DNA from: Nocardia vulneris
Lineage (GTDB): Bacteria > Actinomycetota > Actinomycetes > Mycobacteriales > Mycobacteriaceae
NCBI RefSeq assembly: GCF_001613425.1
Contig: NZ_BDCI01000002.1
Span: 1 to 64,000 of the forward strand
Length of the DNA: 64,000 nt
Direction: 5' to 3'
Shown: in pieces, positions 35,953-45,177 of the stretch
Layout: each line of letters opens with the position of its first letter
Numbering within the stretch: position 1 is the first letter of the stretch
The notes under the pieces: generated by a model
What the model saw: the letters and a program-made list of their open reading frames with translations, nothing else
Told to the model about the DNA's origin: nothing
Database searches by the model: none
Position numbers and translations under genes: made by a program

Positions 35953-36387
35953 TCAGTCGAGTTCCTGGACGAGGCCGATGATGACGCCGCCGGGGCCGCG
36001 GACGTAGCCGTAGCGGTAGATGTCCTGGTACTGGGCGATGTCGCCGACGAGTTCGGCGCCGTGCGGGCGCAGGCGTTCGAAGACTTCGGCGGTGTTCTCG
36101 ACGACGAAGGTGAGACGCGGGATGCCGGGGGTGTTGACCGGTTCCCGGTGGGCGGTGCGGGTGGACACCGGGTGCTGGAAGGTCGACAGCTCGAGGCGGC
36201 CGCTGCCGTCCGGCACGCGCAGGAACGCGACATCCGCCCGGACCTCCGCCAAGCCGATCAGCTGGTCCACCCACGGCCCCTCGACCACGGTCTCTCCCTC
36301 CAGTTCCAGACCGAGTTCGATGAAGAAGGCGACCGCGGCCGCGAGATCCTCGACCACGATGCCTGCGTGATCCATCCGGATCGTCAT
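35953..36387 (-). CDS. VOC family protein (glyoxalase-like)
   Basis: A 144-residue two-module VOC protein. MDHAGIVVEDLAAAVAFF starts module one; GIPRLTFVVENTAEVFERL starts module two; GRLELSTFQHP and GVIIGLVQELD carry the Glu positions. ATG 36387 follows an AGAGGAG site; an in-frame ATG 30 bases upstream is less well placed. It is a single gene near a PNPOx gene on the same strand. Substrate unknown. Confidence 0.8.
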   Translation of the reverse strand: MTIRMDHAGIVVEDLAAAVAFFIELGLELEGETVVEGPWVDQLIGLAEVRADVAFLRVPDGSGRLELSTFQHPVSTRTAHREPVNTPGIPRLTFVVENTAEVFERLRPHGAELVGDIAQYQDIYRYGYVRGPGGVIIGLVQELD

Positions 36388-36504
36388 GCTGTTTCTCCTC
36401 TTTCGTTGCGGCCCCAACGGTGCCCGTCGATCGTGTCAGGTGGTTCATGACCCGAGGCGGTGTTCGCGCTCGGGGTTGTGGAGCTGGCTGTGACTCGCTC
36501 TGGC

Positions 36505-37002
36505 TCAGGCGTTCTGGCGCTCGGCGCGCTGACGGATCAGTTCCTCGACCGCCGACGGCAGGGTGTTCTCGAAGTCGATGAGTTTGACCCAGGTCGGCCT
36601 GATGACGATGCGGACCATGCCGTCGTACAGCGAACGGACCTCCGCTTCCCATTCGACGCGCTGCTCGGCGCTCATCTCGTAGCTGCCGTTCATCTGCAGG
36701 TACTCGTCGGGGATGCCGTCGACCTCGTCCAGTTCCGCGCGCCCGCGCAGGAGCAGGATCTTCGGCGGGTGCACCTCGGTATCGATGGTCAGTGCGACCT
36801 CAGGTGTGTGCCGCAGCGAGTGCAACTTCGCGGCATTCTTCGTGGTGCACACGACGATCTCCTGCCCGTTCCAGGTGAACGCGACCGGAATGTTGCGCGG
36901 ACTGCCGTCTTTGGCGACATACGCCATCCGCAGCAGGTCACGAGCCAGAAGTTCCTGACTCAGCGGCTGATTCAGGATCGCGGTGATCTCGTCGGCGTGC
37001 AT
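36505..37002 (-). CDS. Pyridoxamine 5'-phosphate oxidase-family (split-barrel) protein
   Basis: A 165-residue split-barrel protein. LLRMAYVAKDGSPRNIPVAF and KNAAKLHSLRHTPEVALTID show the flavin- or F420-binding fold. Start at ATG 37002 is supported by GAAGGAG a few bases upstream. Such proteins in Mycobacteriales bind FMN, F420 or heme; this one cannot be assigned further. It is followed downstream by the VOC gene (gap about 115 bases). Confidence 0.8.
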   Translation of the reverse strand: MHADEITAILNQPLSQELLARDLLRMAYVAKDGSPRNIPVAFTWNGQEIVVCTTKNAAKLHSLRHTPEVALTIDTEVHPPKILLLRGRAELDEVDGIPDEYLQMNGSYEMSAEQRVEWEAEVRSLYDGMVRIVIRPTWVKLIDFENTLPSAVEELIRQRAERQNA

Positions 37003-37157
37003 CTTCGCTCCTTCATGTCGGCGAGGGCCGTTCGGCTGCTCGTACCCCGGGGACGGAGCCACCTACGCGTTCTCGACATCCCCCGACAAGAATTTCCGAA
37101 CTTTTTCTCCGCCGCCGAAACGCATCCGGCATACCTCGCAACCATGGGTATCCCGGC

Positions 37158-37385
37158 ATGAGCGAGGTCCGAATCTGGTGCCTGCGCCACGCCGAGTCCG
37201 AAAACGTCACCGCACGAATCGCCGGCGCGGTGCCCAGATCACCACTGACCACACGCGGCCGACACCAAGCGGTCGACGTGACGCGCACGTTGCGCGAAGA
37301 ACCGATCACCGGCATCTACTGCAGCACCGCATTACGTGCACAAAACTGCGGCACTCCGAGCGTCACGCCTCAGACAAAGTCGTGA
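37158..37385 (+). pseudogene. Histidine phosphatase, N-terminal fragment
   Basis: The frame from ATG 37158 reads IWCLRHAESENVTARIAG, LTTRGRHQAVDVTRTL and ITGIYCSTALRAQ, which is the first third of a phosphoglycerate-mutase-like phosphatase (RHxE motif, LT-RG-QA, and S-L.RA). It then loses similarity and stops at 75 codons, without the second catalytic His. It is a truncated remnant next to the mshC block. Confidence 0.7.
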
Positions 37386-37595
37386 TCTGAACACGGTCGA
37401 CATTCCGGCGCAGATCGGCGGTAGTCGCAGTAGGCGCAACTACCTGCAGGGTGCAGCCGAGGCGATTCAGACGCCGCCGTGCAGAGAATTGCCGCTCTCG
37501 CGCTCGGCACGTCTACCGACCGCGAGAATCCTCGATCTGACGCTGCCGTCAGGAACCCACACCTCCCGCGCACACCACGGGAGGCGCGAGTCCGG

Positions 37596-38834
37596 TCAGA
37601 GGGTGATGCCGAGGAGGGCGTCTACGGCGGTTCTCACCGAGGCGGGGGCGGCGGGGTCGGGGCCGCCGTAATCGAGGGCTTGGCGGGCCCAGTTGTCCAC
37701 GGCGTCGAGGGCTTTGGGGGTGTCCAGGTCGTCGGCGAGGTGCTGGCGCAGGCGCGCGATGGTGTCGCTGGCGTCGGGGCCGGTGGGGAGGGCGGTGGCG
37801 CGCCGCCACAGGTCGAGGCGGGCCTTGGCGGCGTCGAGCACGGCGTCGGTCCACATGCGGTCCTGCCGGTAGTGGCCGGCCAGCAGGCCCAGGCGGATGG
37901 CGGCAGGGTCGACGCCGCTGCGACGCAGCGTGGAGACCAGCACCAGGTTGCCCTTGGACTTCGACATCTTCTCGCCGTCCAAGCCGATCAGGCCGGCGTG
38001 CACGTAATGCCGGGCGAAACGGCGGCCCGCGATCAGGGATTCGGCGTGCGCGGCGGAATACTCGTGATGCGGGTAGATCAGATCGCTGCCGCCGCCTTGG
38101 ATATCGAACTCGGGGCCGATGCGGTTCAGCGCGATCGCCGAACATTCGATGTGCCAGCCGGGACGGCCCGCACCGAACGGCGCCGGCCAGGACGGTTCGC
38201 CGGGACGGGCGGCCCGCCACAGCAGCGCGTCGATGCTGTCCCGCTTGCCCGGACGGTCCGGGTCGCCGCCGCGCTCGGCGAACAGGCGTTCCATGGTCTC
38301 GCGGTCGTAGCCGGACTCGTAGCCGAACTGTTCGGTCGCGTCGGCCCGGAAGTACACGTCGGGGTACTCGGCGTCGTCGACCACGTACGCGGCGCCCGAC
38401 GCGAGCAGCTTCTGCACGAATTCGACGACCTCGTCGACGGATTCGATGGCGCCGACGTATTCGCGCGGCGGCACGATGCGCAGCGCGGTCATGTCCTCGC
38501 GGAACAGCTCGATCTCGCGCGTGCCGAGGTCGCGCCAGTCGACGCCGTCGCGTTCGGCGCGCTCGAACAGCGGGTCGTCCACGTCGGTCACGTTCTGTAC
38601 GTAGTGCACCTCGTGCCCGGAATCGCGCAGCGATCGGTTGACCAGATCGAAGGTCAGATAGGTGGCGGCGTGCCCGAGATGGGTGGCGTCGTAAGGGGTG
38701 ATCCCGCAGACGTACATGGTGGCGGTGGCGCCGGGTGTGACCGGACGCACCTGACGGTCGGCGGTGTCGAACAACCGCAACGGCGGCCCTGCTCCGGGGA
38801 TGGTGGGTAGGGCGATATCGGACCAGGACTGCAT
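37596..38834 (-). CDS. mshC: L-cysteine:1D-myo-inositol 2-amino-2-deoxy-alpha-D-glucopyranoside ligase
   Basis: A 412-residue ATP-dependent ligase, homologous to cysteinyl-tRNA synthetase, that joins Cys to GlcN-Ins in mycothiol biosynthesis. Class I signatures are [14 protein letters not shown] (Cys43 zinc ligand; HLGH) and [11 protein letters not shown] (KMSKS). [10 protein letters not shown] supplies further zinc ligands. Length equals mycobacterial MshC (about 412-414), shorter than CysS because the anticodon domain is missing. ATG 38834 matches the usual MQSW start. In mycobacteria it sits in the same block as the genes at 39.5-42.7 kb; cysQ, found between them there, is absent here. Confidence 0.95.
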   Translation of the reverse strand: MQSWSDIALPTIPGAGPPLRLFDTADRQVRPVTPGATATMYVCGITPYDATHLGHAATYLTFDLVNRSLRDSGHEVHYVQNVTDVDDPLFERAERDGVDWRDLGTREIELFREDMTALRIVPPREYVGAIESVDEVVEFVQKLLASGAAYVVDDAEYPDVYFRADATEQFGYESGYDRETMERLFAERGGDPDRPGKRDSIDALLWRAARPGEPSWPAPFGAGRPGWHIECSAIALNRIGPEFDIQGGGSDLIYPHHEYSAAHAESLIAGRRFARHYVHAGLIGLDGEKMSKSKGNLVLVSTLRRSGVDPAAIRLGLLAGHYRQDRMWTDAVLDAAKARLDLWRRATALPTGPDASDTIARLRQHLADDLDTPKALDAVDNWARQALDYGGPDPAAPASVRTAVDALLGITL

Positions 38835-39489
38835 AATTCGAGGGTAAAGGTGGGGTCGAGATCGTCGCCCTCCGCCCCGGCCGATCCGCCGCCGAACCCC
38901 TCTGATACGCCGCTCACGACCTGCGGAAATCAGCAAATCATGGGATGTCAAGGTTTTCGCTCTCGCTGAGTCCCTTGTCCGCGGAGAGTTGACGGGACCA
39001 CCGAACGCTTCGCGCGACGGTAGCGCGTGCACCCGCCGAGGGCAATGCCGGGGGTCACGCACCCCCGCGTAAGCGCACGCTGCAAGATCGCATCAAGTGC
39101 CAGGCGGCACACGCTGAAGGTTGCGCCCGAAGATCGGGCGACCACAACGATCCTCGACGTGCAAGGCCAGAGGTGACCGGGCAGCCGGCTCGCCCTCGCG
39201 CTGGGACGGAACCGACGATCCGGCGTCCCCCGCTCGAATTGTGCCGCGAAACCCGCCTCCTCGACTCCGCCGCCCCGTCGAGGAGGCATTGTCCTGTCCG
39301 GGCACGCGAGGGCACGGACGAGTTCCGTTCGCGCCATAGCCGGTCGGCTGCCACCGAGCGACCGCCGTCGCCGACCCACCTCGGGCTTCACCCGCACCCG
39401 GCGCGGGCACCGCCGAGCCCACTCCAGAACACAAGCCCCCCAAGCCGATTCGGCACGCCATGCAACCCCGCACACCGTGCCGAATCAGC
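38835..39489. other. Intergenic region where mycobacteria carry other genes
   Basis: About 650 bases between mshC and the SCO1664-like gene. Minus-strand frames up to 175 codons exist but have a poor composition and no motifs. A short CGCCCGA-AGA-TCGGGCG hairpin lies at 39124-39140. No cysQ remnant was recognisable. Confidence 0.5.
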
Positions 39490-40293
39490 TCAGAACGCGG
39501 GCCAGGGTATCGGGCGGGAGGTGCGGGGCGTCGGCATCACGGGATCGTCGACGAGTTCCTGGGTCCGCTCGACGAGGGCTTCGATCTCGGCGTCGGTGAT
39601 GTGCTCGGCGAGGTCGTCGGCGACCGCGCCGGGCAGTTCTTTGGCGAAGGCGGTGATGTCGGCGACCAGCGCGTCGCTCAGGGGCTGCCCGGCCCAGCCC
39701 CACAGCACGGTGCGCAGTTTGTGCTCGCTGTGCAGGCAGATGCCGTGATCGACGCCGTAGACCTGTCCGTCGGTGCCTTCCAGCGCGTGCCCGCCCTTGC
39801 GGTCGGCGTTGTTGAGCAGCACGTCCAGCACGGCCATGCGTTGCAGGCGCGGGTCGTCGGCGTGGATGAGCGAGACGTCGTTGCCGGCGGGGTCCTGCGC
39901 GCGCAGCACCTCGCGGAACCCGTCGGGCACCGCGCCGAGCGGCACCAGGTCCACCAGGTCGAGTCGGTCACCGCGCGCGGTGTGGTTGTCGACGCCGTCC
40001 ACCCAGCGCTGCACCATGCCGACGCCGTACGGTCCGTCGCGCAGGATCGTCTCCGGGATCACGCCCCAGCCGACGGCCGCCGAGATCCGATAGGACGCCA
40101 CCTCCCGGCCCGCGAGCGTGCCGTCGGGGAAGTCCCACAGCGGGCGTTCGCCGCGCACGGGTTTGTACACCACCCGCAGGGGCGGCTCGTTCTCGTCGAG
40201 GATGTCGCAGACCAGGGTCACGTTGCTGGCGGTACTGATCCGCCCGATCACCGTCAACTCACCACTGTGGAACCGCTCCCCGGCCCGCGTCAC
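39490..40293 (-). CDS. SCO1664 family protein (PI3/4-kinase-like fold)
   Basis: A 267-residue protein of the actinobacterial SCO1664 family. VVYKPVRGE (Lys), LLNNADRKGGH and VYGVDHGICL resemble the catalytic and metal motifs of PI3/4-kinase-like or HipA-like phosphotransferases, so it may phosphorylate something, but no activity is known to me. It follows the DUF3090 gene by 3 bases and ends a run of four minus-strand genes (uppP, phosphatase, DUF3090, this), as in mycobacteria (Rv2133c-Rv2136c). Confidence 0.88.
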   Translation of the reverse strand: MTRAGERFHSGELTVIGRISTASNVTLVCDILDENEPPLRVVYKPVRGERPLWDFPDGTLAGREVASYRISAAVGWGVIPETILRDGPYGVGMVQRWVDGVDNHTARGDRLDLVDLVPLGAVPDGFREVLRAQDPAGNDVSLIHADDPRLQRMAVLDVLLNNADRKGGHALEGTDGQVYGVDHGICLHSEHKLRTVLWGWAGQPLSDALVADITAFAKELPGAVADDLAEHITDAEIEALVERTQELVDDPVMPTPRTSRPIPWPAF

Positions 40294-40296
40294 CGT

Positions 40297-40881
40297 TCAC
40301 TCCTCTAGCTCGGCCGCGCCGAAGATGTCGCCGCGCTTGTAGCCGTTGGTCCGCACACACATGTGTCCCCGCGACGACAGCGGTTCCCCGCACAGCGGGC
40401 ACGGCGGGCGACCCGCCGCGATCACCCTGGTCGATCGCAACGCGAACTCCCGCGCCTGGATCGGGGTCAGGAACACGCGCACCGCGTCCGGCCCCTCCTC
40501 GGTGTCGTCGAGCACCACCGACTCGTCCACCTCGGTTTCGGTGATCGCGAGCAATTCCACCACCACGGCGTTCGCGTCGGCGTCCCAGCCCAGCCCCATC
40601 GTGCCGACCCGGAACTCGGCGTCGACCGGGGTGACCAGCGGGGCGCTGTCGCTGATGTCCTCGGCCTGCGGGGGCACCTCGGCGCCGAAGCGGCGGGCCA
40701 CCTCGTCCAACAGCAGACCCATCCGGTCGGCGAGCACCTTCACCTGCTGCTTTTCCAGCAGCACGCTCACGACCCGCGGTTCCTGAACGGCCTGCAGATA
40801 GAACGCGCGATCGCCCGGCTCACCGACGGTCCCGGCGACGAAACGATCGGGGGTGCGAAATACATGGATTGCGCGTGACAC
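40297..40881 (-). CDS. DUF3090 domain protein
   Basis: A 194-residue protein of the DUF3090 family (Rv2134c-like). The N-terminus (VSRAIHVFRTPDRFVAGTVG) and the C-terminal zinc ribbon (CPLCGEPLSSRGHMC) are diagnostic. GTG 40881 is preferred over ATG 40887 because AGGAGG then has a 5-base spacer. It is in tight operon arrangement with the SCO1664-like gene and the histidine phosphatase; this trio is conserved across actinobacteria, but its shared role is not known. Confidence 0.9.
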   Translation of the reverse strand: MSRAIHVFRTPDRFVAGTVGEPGDRAFYLQAVQEPRVVSVLLEKQQVKVLADRMGLLLDEVARRFGAEVPPQAEDISDSAPLVTPVDAEFRVGTMGLGWDADANAVVVELLAITETEVDESVVLDDTEEGPDAVRVFLTPIQAREFALRSTRVIAAGRPPCPLCGEPLSSRGHMCVRTNGYKRGDIFGAAELEE

Positions 40882-40955
40882 ATGCACCTCCTGATACGTG
40901 GCCCTGATCGACTATCCGCGGCGCGGTGCCGCCGACTACCCGTGTACAAGGAATC

Positions 40956-41708
40956 TCAACGCTCCGCATTCCCATTATCCGCACTCCCCGCCCCGCCCAG
41001 CTCGCCGCCGGGCACCGGGCCGTCCGGGTCGGCCGCAGGATGCTGGCCTGCGGAGCGCGAATCGGCAACGGGGCGTTGCTGATTCGACAGCGCCGAGAGG
41101 TCGGCGCCGGTGTCGTTGAACCGCCACACATACGGCGAGGTGGGGGTGTAGCGGATGACGCTGATCGAGGCGGGCTCCACCATGATCCGCTGGAAGCCGT
41201 CCAGGTGGATGCCCAGCGCGTCGGCCAGCACCGACTTGATGACGTCGCCGTGGGTGCAGGCCACCCACAACGCGTCGCCGCCGTGCTGTTCGGCCAGCGC
41301 CCGATCGTGCTCGCGCAATGCGGCGACCGCACGGCTCTGCACCTGCGCCAGCCCTTCCCCGCCGGGGAACACCGCACCGGAGGCGTGCCGCTGCACCACC
41401 TTCCAGAGCGGTTCCTCCAACAGTTCGCCGATCGGCCGCCCCGTCCAGTCGCCGTAGTCGACCTCGATCAACCGATCGTCGAATACCGGTTCCAGCCCGA
41501 ATTTCTCCGCCAGCGGGGCCACTGTGCGCTGACAGCGCAGCAGCGGCGAGTGCACGATCCGCTCGATCGGCAGTCCGGCGAGCCGTTCGGCGACGGCCCT
41601 TGCCTGCTCTTCGCCGCGCTCGGTCAGCTCGACGCCGGTGCTCCGACCGGCCAGGGTGCGGGCGGTGTTCGAGGTCGACACACCGTGTCGCAGCAGAATC
41701 ACCGTCAT
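40956..41708 (-). CDS. MSMEG_4193-like histidine phosphatase
   Basis: A 250-residue phosphoglycerate mutase-like phosphatase. LLRHGVSTSN (His8), SPLLRCQRT and VACTHGDVIKS (second His) make up the catalytic set; Glu in IEVDYGDW is also conserved. The C-terminal 35 residues are a Pro/Gly/Ser-rich disordered tail. It corresponds to Rv2135c in the syntenic block and lies 74 bases before DUF3090. Confidence 0.9.
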   Translation of the reverse strand: MTVILLRHGVSTSNTARTLAGRSTGVELTERGEEQARAVAERLAGLPIERIVHSPLLRCQRTVAPLAEKFGLEPVFDDRLIEVDYGDWTGRPIGELLEEPLWKVVQRHASGAVFPGGEGLAQVQSRAVAALREHDRALAEQHGGDALWVACTHGDVIKSVLADALGIHLDGFQRIMVEPASISVIRYTPTSPYVWRFNDTGADLSALSNQQRPVADSRSAGQHPAADPDGPVPGGELGGAGSADNGNAER

Positions 41709-41799
41709 GTAGTCAGCCTAGTCATGCGGCCGGACCGGCCCCCACCTCGCTGGCCGCCGTCGTCCGGATGCCCCACGGCGCCGGCGGCCGCGGCGGTAC

Positions 41800-42744
41800 T
41801 CATGTGGCCGACACGACCCCGGTCGCGAGCAACCCCATCACAGTCAGACCGAGCAGGATGCGGTACCCGACGAACCAGTCCAGCGAATGCTTCGCCACGA
41901 ACTTCAGCAGCCACGCCACCGACGCGTAGCCGACGGCGAACGCCAGGATCGTCGCCACCAGCAGCTGCGGTCCGCTCGCGTTGAGCCCCTCACCGGCGGG
42001 TTTGAACGCGTCGGGGATGCTGAACAGGCCCGAGGCGGTCACCGCGGGAATCGCGAGCAGAAACGAAAAGCGCACGGACGCTTCGCGAGTCAGGCCCAGG
42101 AACAGACCCGCCGACGAGGTGGCGCCCGACCGCGACACACCCGGGATCAGCGCGAGACACTGCGCGAAACCCATCACCAGGCCGTCGCGGGTGGTCAGCC
42201 GTTCGATCGGGCGCTGCTTGCGTCCGTAGTACTCGGCCGCGGCGATCACCAGGGCGAACGCGATGAGCATGAACGAGATCAGCCACAGGTTGCGCGCCGC
42301 GGTGCGGATCACGTCCTTGAACAGGTAGCCGAGCACGCCGATCGGGATGGTGGCGATGATCACATACCACCCGATCCGGTAGTCCAGTTCGCGCTGGCGT
42401 TCCTCGTCGAAGTAGCGGTCCGCCGCCGCGTTCGTCACGACGGGCAGGCGGGTGGTCACCTGTTCGGTGATCGGGACGGTCTCGCGGACCGCGGACAGCT
42501 TGCGGCCGAGCACGGTGAACCAGGCCTGCACGATCCGCCAGATGTCCTTGGCGAAATAGACCAGCACGGCGGCCTCGGTGCCCAGCTGGGTGACCGCGGT
42601 GAACGAGGCGCCCGCGTCGTCACCGAAGAACACCCCGGACACGATCCGCAGGTGCGCGGACGAGGAAATCGGCAGGAACTCTGTCAGTCCCTGCACCAGT
42701 CCGAGCACCAGTGCCTGCAACCAGGTCATCGATTCGCCGGTCAT
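41800..42744 (-). CDS. uppP: Undecaprenyl-diphosphatase
   Basis: A 314-residue polytopic membrane phosphatase that recycles undecaprenyl pyrophosphate for cell-wall synthesis (bacitracin resistance type, BacA). [14 protein letters not shown] (about 19-32) and PGVSRSGAT are the two catalytic signatures. The length exceeds the 270-residue core because of a loop between helices 3 and 4 (about 75-125), common in Mycobacteriales. It heads the run of four minus-strand genes. Confidence 0.95.
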   Translation of the reverse strand: MTGESMTWLQALVLGLVQGLTEFLPISSSAHLRIVSGVFFGDDAGASFTAVTQLGTEAAVLVYFAKDIWRIVQAWFTVLGRKLSAVRETVPITEQVTTRLPVVTNAAADRYFDEERQRELDYRIGWYVIIATIPIGVLGYLFKDVIRTAARNLWLISFMLIAFALVIAAAEYYGRKQRPIERLTTRDGLVMGFAQCLALIPGVSRSGATSSAGLFLGLTREASVRFSFLLAIPAVTASGLFSIPDAFKPAGEGLNASGPQLLVATILAFAVGYASVAWLLKFVAKHSLDWFVGYRILLGLTVMGLLATGVVSAT

Positions 42745-43004
42745 GCAGCCTCCCGGTCACTCATTCCGCCTCCATCCGTGCTGCCCGAAAGAACCGTTCC
42801 GACTGGGCAATTGGTCAACAGGTGGGTCGCGATGCCGTGAGGTCGGCCGCAATCCCGCAGCGACAGTACAGTGTCGGCGCGTACGGGGCATGCCCGCCGC
42901 TCGCTGCCACCGGATCGGCCGCGACGCGCGAACCCACTGCGCGGTGGGCGACCGCACGGCCGCGCACGCTCTAGGCTTGGCGCCGTGACGATTGCGCGGG
43001 CACG

Positions 43005-43976
43005 GTGATGGAACAGCGGACGGTCGGCCGCAGCGGCCTACGGGTGTCCCGGATCGGATTGGCGACCCATACCTGGGGTGCGCACACGGATACCGACGAC
43101 GCGGCGGTGCAGCTGGTCGCGTTCGTCGAAGCGGGCGGCACGCTCGTCGACACCTCCCCCGCCTACACCGGCGGCGGCGCGCAGCGGATCCTGGCCGAGC
43201 TGCTCGGCGATCTGGTCTCCCGCGACGATCTGGTGCTCAGCGGGTGCGCGGGCATCGCGCCGCGGGTGACGCCCGCCCCGGCCGGGCCCGCCGTCCCGGA
43301 CGCGACGCACTCCGCCGTCGACACCTCCCGGCGCGCACTACTACGCCAGCTCGATCGGACCCTGCTCGAATTCGGCACCGACTATCTCGACATCTGGAAT
43401 GTCGCGGTCTGGGATCCGCGGACCCCGCTCGACGAGGTCGCCGCGACGCTGGAACTCGCGGTCCGGTCCGGGCGGGTCCGCTACGCGGGTGTGCGCGGGT
43501 TCAACGCCTGGCAGCTGGCCAGCCTCGCCGCGCTCGCCCCGATCAGTGCCGCGCAGGCGCCGTACTCGTTGCTGGCGCGGGGCGCGGAAACCGATTTCGT
43601 GCCCGCCGCACAGCATCACGGCGTCGGGGTGATCGCCTCGTCGCCGCTCGCGGGCGGGATTCTCACCGGCAAGTATCGCGACGGCGTGCCCGCGGATTCG
43701 CGGGGTGCGGACGAATCGACCGCCGCCGATATCCGCGACAGTCTCGACGAACGCGCGACGCGCGTGGTCGACGCGCTGGTCACCGCCGCTGACGGGCTCG
43801 GCACCTCGCCGCTGGCCGTCGCGCTGGCCTGGATCCGGGACCGGCCGAGCGTGGCGAGCATGATCGTCGGCGCGCGCGATATCGGTCAGCTCACCGGCGT
43901 GCTCGCGGCCGAGGCACTCGAACTGCCACGCGCGATCGCGGCCGCGCTGGACGATGTGAGCGCCCGCACCGAATGA
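43005..43976 (+). CDS. Aldo/keto reductase-family protein with altered tetrad
   Basis: A 323-residue TIM-barrel protein of the AKR family. MEQRTVGRSGLRVSRIGLAT and the LASVIVG-type end (VASMIVGARDIGQL) are typical. Of the Asp-Tyr-Lys-His tetrad, Asp and Tyr are kept (VDTSPAY), but the Lys position reads Cys (LSGCAG) and the His position reads Ala (IWNVAVWD). It may therefore bind NADP(H) without classical reduction. It is divergent from uppP, with start at ATG 43005 or 43008. Confidence 0.8.
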   Translation: MMEQRTVGRSGLRVSRIGLATHTWGAHTDTDDAAVQLVAFVEAGGTLVDTSPAYTGGGAQRILAELLGDLVSRDDLVLSGCAGIAPRVTPAPAGPAVPDATHSAVDTSRRALLRQLDRTLLEFGTDYLDIWNVAVWDPRTPLDEVAATLELAVRSGRVRYAGVRGFNAWQLASLAALAPISAAQAPYSLLARGAETDFVPAAQHHGVGVIASSPLAGGILTGKYRDGVPADSRGADESTAADIRDSLDERATRVVDALVTAADGLGTSPLAVALAWIRDRPSVASMIVGARDIGQLTGVLAAEALELPRAIAAALDDVSARTE

Positions 43977-44022
43977 TCGCCGTCCGCGCGTGTGCCGCCT
44001 GCCTGCCACCGCACGGCACGTC

Positions 44023-44035
44023 TTAGGCTTACCTT
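44023..44035 (+). promoter_or_regulatory. Candidate iron box (IdeR/DtxR-like half site) and -10
   Basis: TTAGGCTTACCTT matches 10 of 12 positions of the right-hand part of the IdeR/DtxR consensus (TAGGCTAACCTA); the left half is absent. TAGGCT would also serve as a -10 box for leaderless start at ATG 44037. Iron control is plausible for a heme importer, but the site is partial. Confidence 0.4.
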
Positions 44036-44036
44036 C

Positions 44037-45104
44037 ATGAGGCATGCGACGTCGGCAGACCCGTCCGTCCAGGCGCAGCGCATCGGCGGTGGCCGATCCC
44101 GACTGGCCCGGTGCGTGCTCGTGCTGCTCGCGCTCGCTCTCGCGGTGACCACCGCGGCGTGCGGTACCGACAGTGCCGCAACGAACTCCGGCCGGCGCGG
44201 CCCCGCGACCGCGAAACTCACCGACCTCGATCCGGTGCCGATCGGGCCCGAGCCCACGCCGGCGCTGCCGGTGACGGTGCGCTCCTTCGACGGCACCGAC
44301 GTCACCATCACCGACGCGAGCCGCATCATCGCCGTCGACCGCTACGGCACCCTGGCTCAGGTCGTGTACGCACTGGGCTTGGGGCCCAAGCTGATCGGGC
44401 GCGGCACCGTCGCCAACCCCGCCATCCAGAACGTGCCGATCGTGGCCGGTGGCAACGGGTCCTTGAACCTGGAAGGTGTACTGGCCCTTCGTCCTTCGGT
44501 GTTCCTGACCGACGACGTCACGGTGACCCCGCAGTTGCGTGAGCAGTTGCGCGCGGCCGGGGTGAACCTGGTTTTCTTCGATCCGAAACGGACCATGGAC
44601 GGCGTCGGCCCGCAGATCGAAGCCGTCGCCGCCACCTTGGGGGTGCCCGATCGCGGCCGCGCGCTCGCGCAGCGCACCAAGGACGAGATCGCGGCCGCCA
44701 TCGCCGCGGTGCCCCCGCAGGATCCGAAGCTGAAGATGGCGTTCCTGTACCTGCGCTCCACCGCCATCACGATGCTGGCGGGCCCCGGTTCGGGCGCGGA
44801 CACGTTGATCGCCGCGATCGGCGGGGACGACGCGGGATCCGCACTGTCCGAGCCGTTCATCACGATCACCAGCGAGGCCATGATCGGGGCCGCGCCGGAC
44901 GTGCTCATCGTGATGTCCGACGGGCTGAAATCCGTGGGCGGCGTCGACGGGCTGGAGAAAGTGCCCGGCATCGCGCAGACGCCCGCCGGACGCAACAAGC
45001 GGGTCGTCGACATGGCCGACACCGTGGTGCTCAGCTTCGGCCCCAACACCGGCCGGGTCATCACGGCCCTCAGCGAGGCCGTGTACGGCACGAAACCCGC
45101 GTGA
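44037..45104 (+). CDS. hmuT: Heme/iron ABC transporter substrate-binding lipoprotein
   Basis: A 355-residue periplasmic-type binding protein of the FecB/HmuT class. The signal peptide ends in VTTAAC, with Cys42 lipidated. IAVDRYGTLAQVVYALGLGP, LNLEGVLALRPSVFLTD and VFFDPKRTMDGVG follow the HmuT pattern. It captures heme (or another chelate) outside the membrane and delivers it to the permease encoded next. Start ATG 44037 fits a leaderless mRNA. Heme rather than siderophore is the best guess from resemblance to corynebacterial HmuT. Confidence 0.8.
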   Translation: MRHATSADPSVQAQRIGGGRSRLARCVLVLLALALAVTTAACGTDSAATNSGRRGPATAKLTDLDPVPIGPEPTPALPVTVRSFDGTDVTITDASRIIAVDRYGTLAQVVYALGLGPKLIGRGTVANPAIQNVPIVAGGNGSLNLEGVLALRPSVFLTDDVTVTPQLREQLRAAGVNLVFFDPKRTMDGVGPQIEAVAATLGVPDRGRALAQRTKDEIAAAIAAVPPQDPKLKMAFLYLRSTAITMLAGPGSGADTLIAAIGGDDAGSALSEPFITITSEAMIGAAPDVLIVMSDGLKSVGGVDGLEKVPGIAQTPAGRNKRVVDMADTVVLSFGPNTGRVITALSEAVYGTKPA

Positions 45105-45177
45105 GCGAACGTAGAGAGCGAACCATGGCACAGTGCGCCTCGCACATGACGGAACCGAGCGCCAGCGAGGTGGAGTC

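Noticed and set aside
38835..39489. Decayed cysQ between mshC and the SCO1664-like gene
   Set aside because: Frames on both strands were read and none showed inositol-monophosphatase motifs.
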